Numbered from the stretch's first letter, positions 1-9,712 are shown. The stretch is DNA of 64,000 nucleotides from Saccharospirillum salsuginis (GCF_014651855.1 NZ_BMXR01000002.1:347730-411729), one strand, 5' to 3'. Made by a program: numbers and translations. The notes: generated by a model not told the origin, from the letters alone.

Positions 1-1
1 C

Positions 2-1654
2 AATCTGGCCCGACTGGCTTGGTCGATGGGGTTCGACGACACCGAAGCCCTGCTCGACCGGCTGGACGCTCACCGCCAACGGGTGCACTACCACTTCCAG
101 CAGGTGATTGCCGAGGATGAAAACGATGGGCAGCGCGTCGATGAAGATCTGGCGGCGTTCTGGCAATCGCCCGACCGAATCCCGGAAGCGCTGCCCGAGT
201 CCGTGGCCTTTGAGATCCGCGCGTTTAAAGAAGAGCCGGCCGTCCAGCGGCTCAAAGGCCAGGCCCGGGACAATCTGGACCGGCTGATGCCGCTGCTGCT
301 GACCGAACTGGCGCGGATCAAACGTCTGGAGGGCGGCTTTTCCTGTCTGCAACCGATTCTGGAAGCCGTATTGCGGCGCACCGTCTACTTCGTTCTGCTG
401 GCCGAAAACCCCGATGCGCTGCGCCAGCTTTGCCGTCTGGCACCCGAATCCCCCTGGATCGCCACCCAGCTCCAGCAAAAACCCTACCTGCTCGACGAAC
501 TGACCGATCCGGACACCCTGTATCGCCTGCCGAACCGGGTCGAACTGATGGACGAGCTCCACCTCGCCCTGGTGCGGGTGCCGGAGGATGACCTGGAGCA
601 GCAGATGGAAGTGCTGCGCCATTTCCGCCACGGTCGCGTACTGCGCGCGGCGGCGTGCGAGGTCACATCGATGTTGCCGCTGATGAAGATTTCGGACTAT
701 CTGGTTCGCGTTGGTGAGGTCGTGGTTGAACAGGCGCTCGCGCTGGCCTGGCAGCAAATGGTCGCCAAACACGGCCGGCCCAGCCGCGATGACGGCGACT
801 GGTGCGAGCTCGATTTCGGCGTTATCGCCTACGGCAAGATGGGCGGGCTCGAACTGTCCTACGAGTCCGATCTCGACCTCGTCTTCGTGCACAACGCCGC
901 CCTCCAGGGCGAAACCGAAGGCCCCAAGGTCATCGACAACGTCGTCTTCATGGCTCGCCTTGGCCAGCGCCTGATCCACCTGCTCAGCACCCAGACCCCG
1001 TCCGGCATTCTCTACGAAGTCGACTCCCGGCTGAGGCCCTCGGGCAAGTCCGGTCAGCTGGTCACCCGCCTCGGTACCTTCGAGAAGTACCAGAACCGCG
1101 ACGCCTGGACCTGGGAGCACCAGGCCCTGGTCCGCGCCCGCTACATCGCCGGCGACGCCGATCTGCAGCAGGACTTCAATGCGGTACGCCGTTCGATACT
1201 GCAACAACACCGGGATTCCGCCACCCTGCGCGACGAGGTGGTGCAGATGCGCAAGAAAATGGTCGACCACTTGTCCAGCGAGGCGACATCGCCCAAAACC
1301 GGGGAGGCGGTGTTCAACGTCAAGCACGACCCGGGTGGCATAGTGGACCTGGAATTTCTGGTCCAATATCTGGTTCTGGCCAACGGCGAACACTACCCGG
1401 AGGTCACCCGCTGGTCGGACAATGTCCGCTGTATCAAGGCCCTGCACGAGGCCGGCATCCTTTCGGAAGCCGACCGCGACACCTGGCTCGACGCCTACAT
1501 CACCCTGCGCGAGCAGGTCCACCACGCTCTGCTTGCGGGGACTTCCTCAACCGTACCCCTGAACGAACTGACCCCGGAGGTCAATAAAGTCCGCGAATAC
1601 ATTCAGGAACAGTGGCGCCACTGGATGGGGGTCGAGTCCCCGGCTTCTTTCTAG
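2..1654 (+). CDS. glnE: Glutamine synthetase adenylyltransferase/deadenylylase, C-terminal part
   Basis: Bifunctional enzyme that adds AMP to glutamine synthetase and removes it, according to nitrogen status. The frame is open at the left edge, so only about 550 residues are visible of a family that usually has about 950; the N-terminal deadenylylase domain lies mostly outside. The visible part carries the second nucleotidyltransferase domain with the motif GKMGGLELSYESDLDLVF (about residue 280), which holds the GG and DxD metal-binding residues, followed by the helical C-terminal domain ending near 1654. The reading frame continues upstream of the ATG at 26 (residues NLARLAWS), so 26 is not the start. 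No classical terminator follows; a hairpin repeat lies directly downstream. Confidence 0.95.
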   Translation, partial: NLARLAWSMGFDDTEALLDRLDAHRQRVHYHFQQVIAEDENDGQRVDEDLAAFWQSPDRIPEALPESVAFEIRAFKEEPAVQRLKGQARDNLDRLMPLLLTELARIKRLEGGFSCLQPILEAVLRRTVYFVLLAENPDALRQLCRLAPESPWIATQLQQKPYLLDELTDPDTLYRLPNRVELMDELHLALVRVPEDDLEQQMEVLRHFRHGRVLRAAACEVTSMLPLMKISDYLVRVGEVVVEQALALAWQQMVAKHGRPSRDDGDWCELDFGVIAYGKMGGLELSYESDLDLVFVHNAALQGETEGPKVIDNVVFMARLGQRLIHLLSTQTPSGILYEVDSRLRPSGKSGQLVTRLGTFEKYQNRDAWTWEHQALVRARYIAGDADLQQDFNAVRRSILQQHRDSATLRDEVVQMRKKMVDHLSSEATSPKTGEAVFNVKHDPGGIVDLEFLVQYLVLANGEHYPEVTRWSDNVRCIKALHEAGILSEADRDTWLDAYITLREQVHHALLAGTSSTVPLNELTPEVNKVREYIQEQWRHWMGVESPASF

Positions 1655-1712
1655 CTCTATGATCCTGCCTGTCGTTTGGCTGGGTGCCTCCGTTTGGTAT
1701 GGCTGAGTCGGC

Positions 1713-1852
1713 CTGAGTGCCAGAACCCGTGCCAACCTCCGGGTGTACTCTTCCAGGGACCGCTGTGAACCCTTCCATGGGCGCTTAACTTCGCCATCCA
1801 TGGCTCAGATGTCCCTTTCAGAGTACACCCGGAGGCAGGCACTGACACTCAG
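1713..1852 (+). repeat. Three-way-junction repeat, copy 1
   Basis: First of six copies in the window. The outer arms (from 1713 and back to 1852) pair imperfectly over about 38 bases. Inside are two small hairpins with the same TCCA loop: P2 (1770-1781, CCCT-TCCA-TGGG, with one T-T mismatch) and P3 (about 1793-1804, GCCA-TCCA-TGGC). In P3 the second and eleventh bases are swapped compared with the other copies (GGCA-TCCA-TGCC), which is a compensatory change. The conserved single-stranded parts are GCTGTGAA, GCGCTTAACTTC and TCAGAT. Confidence 0.85.
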
Positions 1853-1972
1853 GGGTTAAATCCAATACGAATTCCCTAAAACACTATTTAACTACCCTCT
1901 TCTTGAAGCTTCGAAGAAAAAAGTGTTCGAACGATGTTTTGGGATGAAAATGGATATGGTGGTAAGAAGACA

Positions 1973-2086
1973 GTGCCCGAGGCCCGGGGTGCTCTGGAGG
2001 GGACATCTGAGGCATGGATGCCGAAGCTAAGCCTACATGGATGTATTCACGGCGGTCCCCGGAAGAGCGCGCCGGGCATCGGGCAC
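1973..2086 (-). repeat. Three-way-junction repeat, copy 2 (inverted)
   Basis: Second copy, reversed relative to copy 1. The outer arms begin GTGCCCGAGGCCCGG on the left and pair with CCGGGCATCGGGCAC on the right with one mismatch in that stretch. Read on the minus strand, P2 is TACA-TCCA-TGTA instead of the usual CCCR-TCCA-TGGG: a second helix changed on both sides, so pairing is kept. P3 is the usual GGCA-TCCA-TGCC. On the plus strand the loops read TGGA. Confidence 0.85.
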
Positions 2087-2297
2087 GGGCCAATGGCACT
2101 TAAGCTGGCCCAGCCGTGACAAACCGAGGCACCCAACTGAACGACTGGCACTAAAGCATCCGCAGAATCCAGAACACCACGTTGCAATCAAGGCAGAGTG
2201 GGAGAGTAGAGAGAGGGTGGTGCTTTGTCATACAATCGAGGCAACCTCAAGTCACCCGGGGTTCGGATCTGCCGGACCCCCGTAATGGGAAACTACG

Positions 2298-3296
2298 ATG
2301 TCCGCATTTGGTACAGTTTTCATGCCCGAGATGGCATTGGCACGCTTCGAAGACAATCAGTGGACGCCCACCGAATTTGTCCCCTCCGATTCCCTCACCC
2401 TGCACCCCGGCGCTCACGTACTGCACTACGCCAGTACCTGCTTCGAAGGCCTCAAAGCCTTTCGCCATGCCGACGGCTCGGTCAACATCTTCCGGATGGA
2501 CGCCAATATCCGGCGCATGGAGCAAAGCACCCAATTGCTCAATCTGCCGGCGTTCGATCAAGCTCAACTGCGTGAGATGATCATCGAAGGGGTTCGGCGG
2601 TTCGCCGACCAGGTCCCCGACGCCCCCGGTTCCATGTACATTCGACCCACCCATATCGGGACCGATGCCGCCATCGGCAAGGCGGCGGCACCGTCCGAAA
2701 ACTCGTTGTTGTACGTGTTGCTGTCGCCCGTCGGCGATTATTTCGCCGGTGGCGGCAAGGCGCTGACCCTGCTGCTGGAAGAGAACGGTATGCGCTGTGC
2801 GCCCCACATGGGGGTGGTCAAAAGCGGGGGGAATTACGCCAGTGCGCTGGGGCCGATTCTGTCGGCCAAGGCGGAGTACGACGCCGATCAGGTGCTGTTC
2901 TGCCCGAACGGCGACGTTCAGGAGACCGGGGCGGCGAATTTTCTGTTGATCGATGGCGATGAAGTGATCACCAAGGGGCTGGACAGCACCTTTCTGCATG
3001 GCATCACGCGGGATTCGATCCTGACCATTGCCCGGGACATGGGGATGACGGTCAGCGAACGGGATTTGACCGTGGATGAGCTGATCGAACGGGCATCGAA
3101 ACCGGGCGCGGAGGCGGCTCTTTCGGGCACGGCGGCGGTGCTGACACCGGTCGGACGGTTGATTCGTCACGGCAAGGTGATCAATGTCGGCACCGAACAG
3201 ACATTCGAGAAGACGGTCAAGTTGCGCCGGGCCCTGAACGAGGTTCAGTGGGGCCAGGCGGAAGACAAGCACGGCTGGCTGACGCCGGTGGCCTGA
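2298..3296 (+). CDS. ilvE: Branched-chain amino acid aminotransferase
   Basis: PLP-dependent transaminase of fold type IV that makes leucine, isoleucine and valine from their 2-oxo acids, using glutamate as donor. The 332 residues match the longer IlvE class. The PLP lysine is expected at K175 in VVKSGGNYAS, and the substrate-site region STCFEGLKAFR is present near residue 46. The ATG at 2298 gives the expected N-terminus; the ribosome site (GGGAA) is only moderate. It is followed by convergent yhbY, and glnE lies upstream, an association also known from pseudomonads. Confidence 0.93.
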   Translation: MSAFGTVFMPEMALARFEDNQWTPTEFVPSDSLTLHPGAHVLHYASTCFEGLKAFRHADGSVNIFRMDANIRRMEQSTQLLNLPAFDQAQLREMIIEGVRRFADQVPDAPGSMYIRPTHIGTDAAIGKAAAPSENSLLYVLLSPVGDYFAGGGKALTLLLEENGMRCAPHMGVVKSGGNYASALGPILSAKAEYDADQVLFCPNGDVQETGAANFLLIDGDEVITKGLDSTFLHGITRDSILTIARDMGMTVSERDLTVDELIERASKPGAEAALSGTAAVLTPVGRLIRHGKVINVGTEQTFEKTVKLRRALNEVQWGQAEDKHGWLTPVA

Positions 3297-3351
3297 TGCG
3301 CTGGGCGGAGACGGCGGCACTGCCGACCGTCTTGCGCTCGGTGGCCGCTCG

Positions 3352-3666
3352 TTACAGCTGCTGGTAGCGCACCAGGTTGGAGAGCTTGGGGTTGGGTTTG
3401 TCGGCCTTGCGCAGCAGCAGGGCGACCCGGCCGATGGACTGGACCAGGGTGGCGCCGGTTTCCGCGCACATCTCGTCGATCAGGGCGGTTTTTTGAGCAC
3501 GGTCGGCCACATTGACCTTAACCTTGATCAACTCGTGGTCGTTCAAGGCCCGTTCGATTTCCGCCAGCACCGTTTCGGCCAGTCCTTTTTCCGCCACGGT
3601 GACCAGTGGATTCAAATGGTGACCAATGGCCCGGTAGCGTTTTTTCTGTTCCTGATTCAAACTCAT
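3352..3666 (-). CDS. yhbY: YhbY-type ribosome-associated RNA-binding protein
   Basis: Small 104-residue protein consisting of one CRS1-YhbY (CRM) RNA-binding domain, thought to bind pre-50S ribosomal particles. The domain is recognised by LNPLVTVAEKGLAETVL (residues 18-34) and the glycine-rich turn near GATLVQSIGRVALLL. The start is set at the ATG at 3666 (MSLNQEQKKRYR), the usual family N-terminus; the frame stays open upstream but overlaps rlmE there. It is divergent from rlmE over an 84-base gap, the same arrangement as in Escherichia coli. Confidence 0.92.
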   Translation of the reverse strand: MSLNQEQKKRYRAIGHHLNPLVTVAEKGLAETVLAEIERALNDHELIKVKVNVADRAQKTALIDEMCAETGATLVQSIGRVALLLRKADKPNPKLSNLVRYQQL

Positions 3667-3750
3667 CGTAAATCTCTGACTCGGTCGCTTGCAAAACGCG
3701 CTATTGTACTTTAGAACACGCTCGCTGATACAGACTCCCCGAGGATTTCC

Positions 3751-4371
3751 GTGGCCCGATCGAAAAGCAGTCACAACTGGCTGCAGGAACATTTTGACGA
3801 TCAATACGTGCGCAAGGCCCAGCAGGACGGGTTCCGCAGCCGTGCCAGCTATAAGCTGATCGAGTTGATCGAGAAAGACAATTTGATTCGCTCCGGTATG
3901 ACGGTGGTAGATTTGGGCTCGGCACCGGGCGGATGGTCGCAGGTGGCGGCCCGGGCCGTCGGTGATGAGGGCCGGGTCATCGCGTCCGATATCCTGGAGA
4001 TGGACCCGGTCGCGGGGGTCGAATTCATCCAGGGGGATTTCACCGAAGACGAGGTGTTTCAGGCGCTTCTGGCCAGCATTGGAGAGCGTCCGGTCGATCT
4101 TGTAATCTCCGACATGGCCCCCAATATGAGCGGTATGTCGGCTGTCGATCAACCGGCGGCCATGTATTTGGTGGAATTGGCTCTCGACATGGCCCAGACT
4201 ATCCTGAAACCGGGTGGGGGCTTTGTCGCCAAAGTATTTCATGGGGAAGGTTTTGACGAGTACGTCAAAGGCGTCCGCCAACAGTTTTCGCGCGTAGTGA
4301 TGAGGAAACCGAAGTCCTCGCGCGCCCGCTCCCGGGAAACATACCTGGTCGCTCAGGGGTTCCGGGGTTAA
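3751..4371 (+). CDS. rlmE: 23S rRNA (uridine-2552-2'-O) methyltransferase
   Basis: SAM-dependent 2'-O-methyltransferase that modifies U2552 in the A-loop of 23S rRNA late in 50S assembly (also called FtsJ/RrmJ). 206 residues, the usual size. The SAM-binding motif is [13 protein letters not shown] (about residues 52-64). The K-D-K-E catalytic set can be placed at K35 (RASYKL), the D of [10 protein letters not shown], the K of AKVFHGEG and the E of SRETYLVA. The start is a GTG at 3751 preceded by a GAGGA ribosome site. ftsH follows 47 bases later and is probably co-transcribed. Confidence 0.95.
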   Translation: MARSKSSHNWLQEHFDDQYVRKAQQDGFRSRASYKLIELIEKDNLIRSGMTVVDLGSAPGGWSQVAARAVGDEGRVIASDILEMDPVAGVEFIQGDFTEDEVFQALLASIGERPVDLVISDMAPNMSGMSAVDQPAAMYLVELALDMAQTILKPGGGFVAKVFHGEGFDEYVKGVRQQFSRVVMRKPKSSRARSRETYLVAQGFRG

Positions 4372-4418
4372 GCGAACTAGCAGCGCAGCTGCTCTTTAAG
4401 GGTAAAAAGTTAAACGAT

Positions 4419-6365
4419 ATGGCTAAAAATCTTGTTCTCTGGCTGATCATCGCATTTGTGTTGCTGGCCGTGTTCCAGAATTTCGATATGGCTCCGACCG
4501 TCGAGGAAGTCAGCTACTCGCGCTTCGTCCAGCAAGTGGAGCAGGACCAGGTGCGGTCGGTGACCTACCAGGGCTTGACCATTCAGGGCGAGCGGCGCGA
4601 CGGGTCGACCTTTACGACCGTTCGGCCACCGTACGTCGACGATTCCGAGCTGATCGACCAGATGATCGAGCACAACGTCAACGTCGAGTCCAAACAGCCG
4701 GAGCAACAAAGCATCTGGACCCAGCTGTTGGTCGCCGCCTTCCCGATTCTGATCATCCTGGCCGTGTTCATGTTCTTCATGCGGCAGATGCAGGGTGGCT
4801 CCGGTGGGGGCAAGGGCCCGATGAGTTTCGGCAAGAGCAAAGCCAAGATGCTCGGCGAGGACCAGATCAAGACCACTTTCGCCGATGTGGCCGGCGTAGA
4901 AGAGGCCAAGGAAGACGTTCAAGAACTGGTGGAGTTCCTGCGCGATCCCGGAAAATACCAGCGTCTGGGCGGCAAGATTCCGCGCGGCGTTCTTATGGTG
5001 GGCCCGCCGGGTACCGGTAAAACCCTGCTCGCCAAGGCCATCGCCGGCGAGGCCAAGGTGCCGTTCTTCTCGATTTCCGGCTCGGATTTCGTCGAAATGT
5101 TCGTCGGTGTGGGTGCGTCCCGTGTTCGCGACATGTTCGATCAGGCCAAGAAACAGGCGCCTTGTATCATCTTTATCGACGAATTGGACGCCGTGGGCCG
5201 CTCCCGGGGCGTTGGCATCGGCGGCGGTAACGACGAACGTGAACAGACGTTGAACCAGTTGCTGGTGGAAATGGATGGCTTCGAGGTGAACGACGGTGTC
5301 ATCGTCATCGCCGCCACCAACCGTCCGGACGTTCTGGATCCGGCCTTGCTGCGTCCGGGTCGCTTCGACCGCCAGGTCGTGGTCGGCCTGCCCGATATTC
5401 GCGGCCGCGAACAGATCCTGCGGGTGCACATGCGCAAGGTGCCGGTGGCCGACGATGTCGAAGCCGCTGTCATCGCGCGGGGCACGCCCGGCTTCTCCGG
5501 TGCGGACCTGGCCAACCTGGTCAACGAGGCCGCCCTGTTCTCCGCTCGTCTGAACAAGCGTGTGGTGACGATGGAGGAGTTCGATCGGGCCAAGGACAAG
5601 ATCATGATGGGCGCCGAGCGCAAATCCATGGTCATGTCCGAGAAAGAAAAGATCAATACGGCCTACCACGAGTCCGGCCACGCCATTATCGGTCGACTCG
5701 TACCGGAGCACGATCCGGTGTACAAGGTGAGCATCATCCCGCGCGGTCGGGCTCTGGGTGTGACCATGTATCTGCCGGAGGAGGATCGCTACTCGATCAG
5801 CAAACGCCAGTTGGAGAGCCAGATCTGCAGCCTGTACGGCGGCCGTATCGCCGAAGAAATGACCAACGGCCGTGACGGTGTGACCACCGGCGCATCCAAC
5901 GATATCGAACGGGCGACCCAGCTGGCGCGCAACATGGTCACCAAGTGGGGCCTGAGCGATCTGGGTGCGCAGCAGTTCGAGGAAGAGAATCAGGGCTATC
6001 TGGGCAACCAGTCTCAGATGGTTCAGGTGTCTCCGGATACGGCCCAGGCGGTGGATAACGAGATCAAGAAGATTCTGGATCGGTGTTACAAAACAGCGTT
6101 CGATCTGCTCGAAGAGCATCGCGACAAGCTGGAAGCCATGAAGGACGCCCTGATGGAGTATGAAACCATCGATGCGGACCAGATCGACGACATCATGAAC
6201 GGTCGCAAGCCGCGTCCGCCGCGGGGCTGGAACAGCAGTGACCACACCGGTGCCGGTGGTGGTGAAGCGCCGGCGGCCGATGAAGGGGCCGACACTCAGA
6301 AAGAACCGGCCGATGCCAAGTCCGGCGACGGTGATCTGGATCGGGACGGACAAACCGAGCAGTAA
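4419..6365 (+). CDS. ftsH: ATP-dependent membrane zinc protease FtsH
   Basis: Inner-membrane AAA+ protease that degrades LpxC, SecY, RpoH-type and misfolded membrane proteins as a hexamer. 648 residues in the usual order: TM helix 5-20, periplasmic domain 25-100, TM helix about 102-122, AAA domain with Walker A GPPGTGKT (195-202), Walker [10 protein letters not shown] near 252-260 and the second region of homology around 300-318, then the zinc protease motif HESGH (417-421; HEAGH in most relatives, so a mild variation outside the ligands). The C-terminal tail is Gly/Asp-rich. A clear terminator follows at 6389. Confidence 0.97.
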   Translation: MAKNLVLWLIIAFVLLAVFQNFDMAPTVEEVSYSRFVQQVEQDQVRSVTYQGLTIQGERRDGSTFTTVRPPYVDDSELIDQMIEHNVNVESKQPEQQSIWTQLLVAAFPILIILAVFMFFMRQMQGGSGGGKGPMSFGKSKAKMLGEDQIKTTFADVAGVEEAKEDVQELVEFLRDPGKYQRLGGKIPRGVLMVGPPGTGKTLLAKAIAGEAKVPFFSISGSDFVEMFVGVGASRVRDMFDQAKKQAPCIIFIDELDAVGRSRGVGIGGGNDEREQTLNQLLVEMDGFEVNDGVIVIAATNRPDVLDPALLRPGRFDRQVVVGLPDIRGREQILRVHMRKVPVADDVEAAVIARGTPGFSGADLANLVNEAALFSARLNKRVVTMEEFDRAKDKIMMGAERKSMVMSEKEKINTAYHESGHAIIGRLVPEHDPVYKVSIIPRGRALGVTMYLPEEDRYSISKRQLESQICSLYGGRIAEEMTNGRDGVTTGASNDIERATQLARNMVTKWGLSDLGAQQFEEENQGYLGNQSQMVQVSPDTAQAVDNEIKKILDRCYKTAFDLLEEHRDKLEAMKDALMEYETIDADQIDDIMNGRKPRPPRGWNSSDHTGAGGGEAPAADEGADTQKEPADAKSGDGDLDRDGQTEQ

Positions 6366-6388
6366 GGTCACCGATTCGAGAGTTTAGA

Positions 6389-6412
6389 ACGGCGCCAAGG
6401 CGCCGTTTTTTA
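6389..6412 (+). terminator. Intrinsic terminator after ftsH
   Basis: Stem ACGGCGCC / GGCGCCGT with a two-base loop, followed directly by six T. It closes the rlmE-ftsH unit. Confidence 0.85.
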
Positions 6413-6436
6413 TTTGTAGTCCAGGAGGTTAAATCC

Positions 6437-6565
6437 GTACCCGTTGGCGGGTATGCTCTTCCGGGGACCGCTGTAAACCCGTCCATGGGCGCTTAACTTC
6501 GGCCCGGGCTGGCGCTCCAGTCCTGCCTCAGATGTCCCCTCCAGAGCATACCCGCCAACGGGCAC
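6437..6565 (+). repeat. Three-way-junction repeat, copy 3
   Basis: Between the ftsH terminator and folP. The outer arms match exactly over 20 bases (6440-6459 with 6543-6562), and their sequence is unrelated to the arms of the other copies beyond the inner GCTCT. P2 is CCCG-TCCA-TGGG. The small P3 hairpin is replaced by a longer one, GGGCTGG-CGCT-CCAGTCC, set inside the same conserved flanks (CTTCGG before, TGCCTCAGATGTCCCC after). Confidence 0.85.
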
Positions 6566-6607
6566 TACCGTCGGCAGCGCGCGAATTCTTAAAGGAGTCT
6601 CTCCAAC

Positions 6608-7483
6608 ATGACCGACCTTTCAAAATGGCCATGCGGCAATCAGACTTTGAACCTGACCGAAACCCAGGTAATGGGCGTGTTGAACGTAACGCCGGACAGT
6701 TTTTCGGACGGTGGTCATTTCATTGGTCATGATCAGGCCTTACGGCATGCAACTGAGATGGTCGATCAGGGCGCGGCGATCATCGATATCGGTGGGGAGA
6801 GTACGCGGCCGGGAGCGACGCCGGTGAGTGTGCAGGAGGAGTTGGATCGGGTGATCCCGGTGATCGAGGCGCTGGCCGGTCGGGTGGATGCGGTGTTGTC
6901 GGTGGATACCAGCACGCCCGAGGTGATGCGTGAGGCGGCTCGGGCCGGGGTACATCTGTTGAACGATGTTCGTGCCTTATCCCGCGACGGGGCTCTCGAG
7001 GCAGCGGCCGGACTGGGCCTGCCGGTGTGTTTGATGCACATGCAGGGTCAGCCGGGGACGATGCAGTTGAATCCGCAATATGGCGATGTGGTCGGTGAGG
7101 TGCTGCGCTATCTGGGCGATCGCATTGCGGCCTGCGAGGCGGCGGGTATGAAACGTCAACAACTTTTGGTTGACCCCGGGTTTGGCTTTGGAAAGACGGT
7201 GGGTCACAATTTGCGGCTTCTTAATGAGTTGGACCGTCTGCAGTCCCTGGGGTGTCCGATACTGGTCGGCATGTCGCGCAAGAGTATGATCGGCGATGTG
7301 CTGGGCAAACCGGTGGACCAGCGACTCTACGGCAGTCTGGCGGTGGCCGTGGCCGCCGCGATGAAGGGCGCGGCCATTGTGCGGGTGCACGATGTGGCCG
7401 AGACGGTCGACGCCATCACCATGATCAACGCGATGAGACAGTCGGGTCAGGACCCGGCCGTCAACGGAGAACCCAAAGCGTGA
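6608..7483 (+). CDS. folP: Dihydropteroate synthase
   Basis: Joins 6-hydroxymethyl-dihydropterin diphosphate and p-aminobenzoate in folate synthesis; target of sulfonamides. 291 residues, a TIM barrel. Signature 1 is [16 protein letters not shown] (about 21-36), signature 2 is [18 protein letters not shown] (about 53-70), and pterin-site residues are in [10 protein letters not shown]. The ATG at 6608 has an AAAGGAG ribosome site about 12 bases upstream. It overlaps glmM by four bases (GTGA), which indicates translational coupling, as in E. coli. Confidence 0.96.
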   Translation: MTDLSKWPCGNQTLNLTETQVMGVLNVTPDSFSDGGHFIGHDQALRHATEMVDQGAAIIDIGGESTRPGATPVSVQEELDRVIPVIEALAGRVDAVLSVDTSTPEVMREAARAGVHLLNDVRALSRDGALEAAAGLGLPVCLMHMQGQPGTMQLNPQYGDVVGEVLRYLGDRIAACEAAGMKRQQLLVDPGFGFGKTVGHNLRLLNELDRLQSLGCPILVGMSRKSMIGDVLGKPVDQRLYGSLAVAVAAAMKGAAIVRVHDVAETVDAITMINAMRQSGQDPAVNGEPKA

Positions 7484-8829
7484 CCAAGGATAAACAGTAT
7501 TTCGGAACCGACGGCATCCGCGGACGGGTGGGCGACGGTGTCATTACCCCTGAATTCATTCTCAAGCTCGGCTGGGCGGCCGGTCGGGTCTTTTCCAATG
7601 GAACCAAGGGCAAGATCCTGATTGGCAAGGATACGCGCATATCCGGCTACATGTTCGAATCCGCGCTGGAGGCGGGTTTGTCGGCGGCCGGATGCGATAC
7701 GTTGATTGTCGGCCCGATGCCGACTCCGGCCATCGCCTATCTGACCCGGGCGTTCCATGCCGACGCCGGCATCGTGATTTCGGCCTCGCACAACCCCTTT
7801 TATGACAATGGCATCAAATTCTTCTCGGAGAACGGGACCAAATTGCCCGACGAGCTGGAATTGGCCATTGAAGCCGAGCTCGAAAAAACACTGACCACGG
7901 CCGAGAGCGACCGATTGGGCAAGGCCCAGCGCATCGATGACGCCGGTGGGCGGTATGTGGAATTCTGCAAGAGCACCTCGGGTTATCTGGACCTCGAGGG
8001 CATGAAGATTGTTCTCGATTGCGCGCACGGCGCGACCTACGACGTGGCTCCCAAGGTGTTCCGCGAATTGGGTGCCCAGGTGATCTCCATCGGCACTCGG
8101 CCCGACGGGCTCAACATCAATGAGGAGGTGGGGTCGACCCACCCGGCGGCGTTGCAGCGGGCTGTATTGGAGCAAAAAGCCGATCTGGGCATCGCGTTCG
8201 ACGGCGACGGCGACCGCGTCCTGATGGTCGACAACGAGGGTGAGCTGGTCGATGGCGATGAACTGCTGTTTATCCTCGCGACCCATCTCAAACAGCAGGG
8301 TTTGCTGAATGGTGACGGCATCGTCGGCACCCTGATGACCAACCTCGGGCTGGAAGTGGCCCTCAAGAAGGAAGGCATCGACCTGGTTCGGGCCAAGGTG
8401 GGCGACCGTTACGTAATGGAGCAGTTAAATGAGCGCGACTGGATCCTCGGCGGGGAAAGCTCCGGCCACCTGGTCTGCAAGCATGTGACCACGACAGGTG
8501 ACGGTATCGTTTCGGCCCTGCAGGTTCTGAGCGGTCTGCGCAGCGCCGATCAAACACTGGCCCAGGCGAAATCGGGCATGCGCAAATTCCCGCAGGTGAT
8601 GATTAACGTCCGGATGCCGGTCAAGATGGACGTCATGTCACTGGCCTCGGTGGCCGATGCCGTTACCGAAGCTGAACGGGTGCTCGGCGATGCCGGCCGG
8701 GTGTTGCTGCGTCCTTCCGGTACCGAACCGGTGGTGCGGGTTATGGTCGAAGGTGAGGATGTCGGCCTGGTTAAACGTACCTGCAATGAGTTGGCGGACC
8801 AGGTCGAGGAGGCCGTCAGTCAGGCCTGA
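7480..8829 (+). CDS. glmM: Phosphoglucosamine mutase
   Basis: Interconverts glucosamine-6-phosphate and glucosamine-1-phosphate on the way to UDP-GlcNAc for peptidoglycan and LPS. 449 residues, the normal length. The phospho-serine is S103 in ISASHNPF (100-107), the metal loop is DGDGDR (about 244-249), and the sugar loop GGESSGH and phosphate-binding loop RPSGTEP are in place. The start is the GTG at 7480, which overlaps the folP stop and gives the family N-terminus [11 protein letters not shown]; longer in-frame starts lie inside folP. Confidence 0.96.
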   Translation: MTKDKQYFGTDGIRGRVGDGVITPEFILKLGWAAGRVFSNGTKGKILIGKDTRISGYMFESALEAGLSAAGCDTLIVGPMPTPAIAYLTRAFHADAGIVISASHNPFYDNGIKFFSENGTKLPDELELAIEAELEKTLTTAESDRLGKAQRIDDAGGRYVEFCKSTSGYLDLEGMKIVLDCAHGATYDVAPKVFRELGAQVISIGTRPDGLNINEEVGSTHPAALQRAVLEQKADLGIAFDGDGDRVLMVDNEGELVDGDELLFILATHLKQQGLLNGDGIVGTLMTNLGLEVALKKEGIDLVRAKVGDRYVMEQLNERDWILGGESSGHLVCKHVTTTGDGIVSALQVLSGLRSADQTLAQAKSGMRKFPQVMINVRMPVKMDVMSLASVADAVTEAERVLGDAGRVLLRPSGTEPVVRVMVEGEDVGLVKRTCNELADQVEEAVSQA

Positions 8830-8896
8830 ATCGGTCCGGATTCGCTAACCTGTTGTTTTAAAACCACTCTTTTTACTCAATTGATGCAAAACGCGG

Positions 8897-8925
8897 TTGC
8901 CCGGGCGCACGAAAGACAGTACACT
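8897..8925 (+). promoter_or_regulatory. Probable sigma-70 promoter of tpiA
   Basis: TTGCCC (8897-8902), 17-base spacer, TACACT (8920-8925), followed by a strong AAGGAGG ribosome site before tpiA. Prediction from sequence only. Confidence 0.55.
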
Positions 8926-8951
8926 CTGCGCCCGCTTTAAGGAGGTCAGCG

Positions 8952-9707
8952 ATGCGACGCAAACTGGTAGCAGCGAACTGGAAAATGAATGGGGACAAGG
9001 CGACTGTAGAGAGTCTGTTGTCCGAATTCGTCCAGAATGTCGACGGCCAGTCGATCGATGCGGTCGTATTTCCTCCGGCACTGTATGTTGGCCAGGTTGC
9101 GGACAAGCTGGCCGGTTCGGGTATCGAATTCGGGACCCAGAACGTGCATCACGCCGATAAGGGCGCCTTCACCGGCGAACTGTCGTTGTCGATGGTGAAA
9201 GAGTTCGGGTGCCGTTATGTATTGGTTGGGCACTCCGAGCGCCGTGAGCTGTTCGGCGAAGACGATGCGTTGGTGGCCGACAAGGTCGCCGCCGCGCTTG
9301 CCGCGGACGTAACACCGATGTTGTGCGTCGGCGAAACGCTGGAGCAGCGCGAGCAAGGCGTTACCGAAAAGGTCGTGGGCGGTCAGATTCAAGCCGTTCT
9401 GGACAAGGTCGGGATCGCGGCGTTCGAGCGTATCGTGATCGCGTATGAGCCGGTCTGGGCCATCGGTACCGGCAAGACGGCCACTCCGGAGCAGGCTCAG
9501 GAAGTGCATGCGTTTATTCGCAAGCAACTGGCCGGTTCGGATGAAAGCGTCGCCCGGAAGTGTCGTCTGCTCTATGGTGGCAGCGTCAAGGCGGCCAACG
9601 CGCAAGAATTGTTCAAGCAGCCTGATATCGACGGTGGGCTGGTCGGCGGCGCCTCTCTGCTGGCCGATGAGTTCATCGCCATTTGCCAGGCCGCGAAAGA
9701 GGCGTAA
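8952..9707 (+). CDS. tpiA: Triosephosphate isomerase
   Basis: Glycolytic interconversion of dihydroxyacetone phosphate and glyceraldehyde-3-phosphate. 251 residues, a TIM barrel dimer. The catalytic residues are visible: N9 and K11 in AANWKMN, H94 in VGHSERRE, and the glutamate (about 166) in AYEPVWAIGTG, followed by the mobile loop 6. YGGSV near residue 209 binds phosphate. The start at 8952 has a perfect AAGGAGG ribosome site. secG follows five bases after the stop, as in many gammaproteobacteria. Confidence 0.97.
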   Translation: MRRKLVAANWKMNGDKATVESLLSEFVQNVDGQSIDAVVFPPALYVGQVADKLAGSGIEFGTQNVHHADKGAFTGELSLSMVKEFGCRYVLVGHSERRELFGEDDALVADKVAAALAADVTPMLCVGETLEQREQGVTEKVVGGQIQAVLDKVGIAAFERIVIAYEPVWAIGTGKTATPEQAQEVHAFIRKQLAGSDESVARKCRLLYGGSVKAANAQELFKQPDIDGGLVGGASLLADEFIAICQAAKEA

Positions 9708-9712
9708 CGCAT

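Larger units (their letters stand above)
1655..2297. other. Non-coding region between glnE and ilvE
   Basis: 643 bases without a credible gene. It holds two copies of the interspersed three-way-junction repeat in opposite orientation (1713-1852 and 1973-2086). They flank about 120 bases that are clearly AT-richer than the surroundings, including an A-rich stretch near 1916-1922. The last 210 bases lead into ilvE; a weak -10-like TACAAT lies near 2230, but I see no matching -35. Short open frames here are translations of the repeat. Confidence 0.7.

Noticed and set aside
1547..2285. Several short open frames around repeat copies 1 and 2, with recurring peptides such as MPKLSAHG or MDGFTAVPGRA
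   Set aside because: They are translations of the interspersed repeat in different frames; the conserved feature is base pairing, not a protein.
4410..6371. Long open frame on the minus strand opposite ftsH (and similar ones opposite pnp, infB and the chemoreceptor gene)
   Set aside because: They mirror strongly coding high-GC genes, have no ribosome site and show no protein family features.
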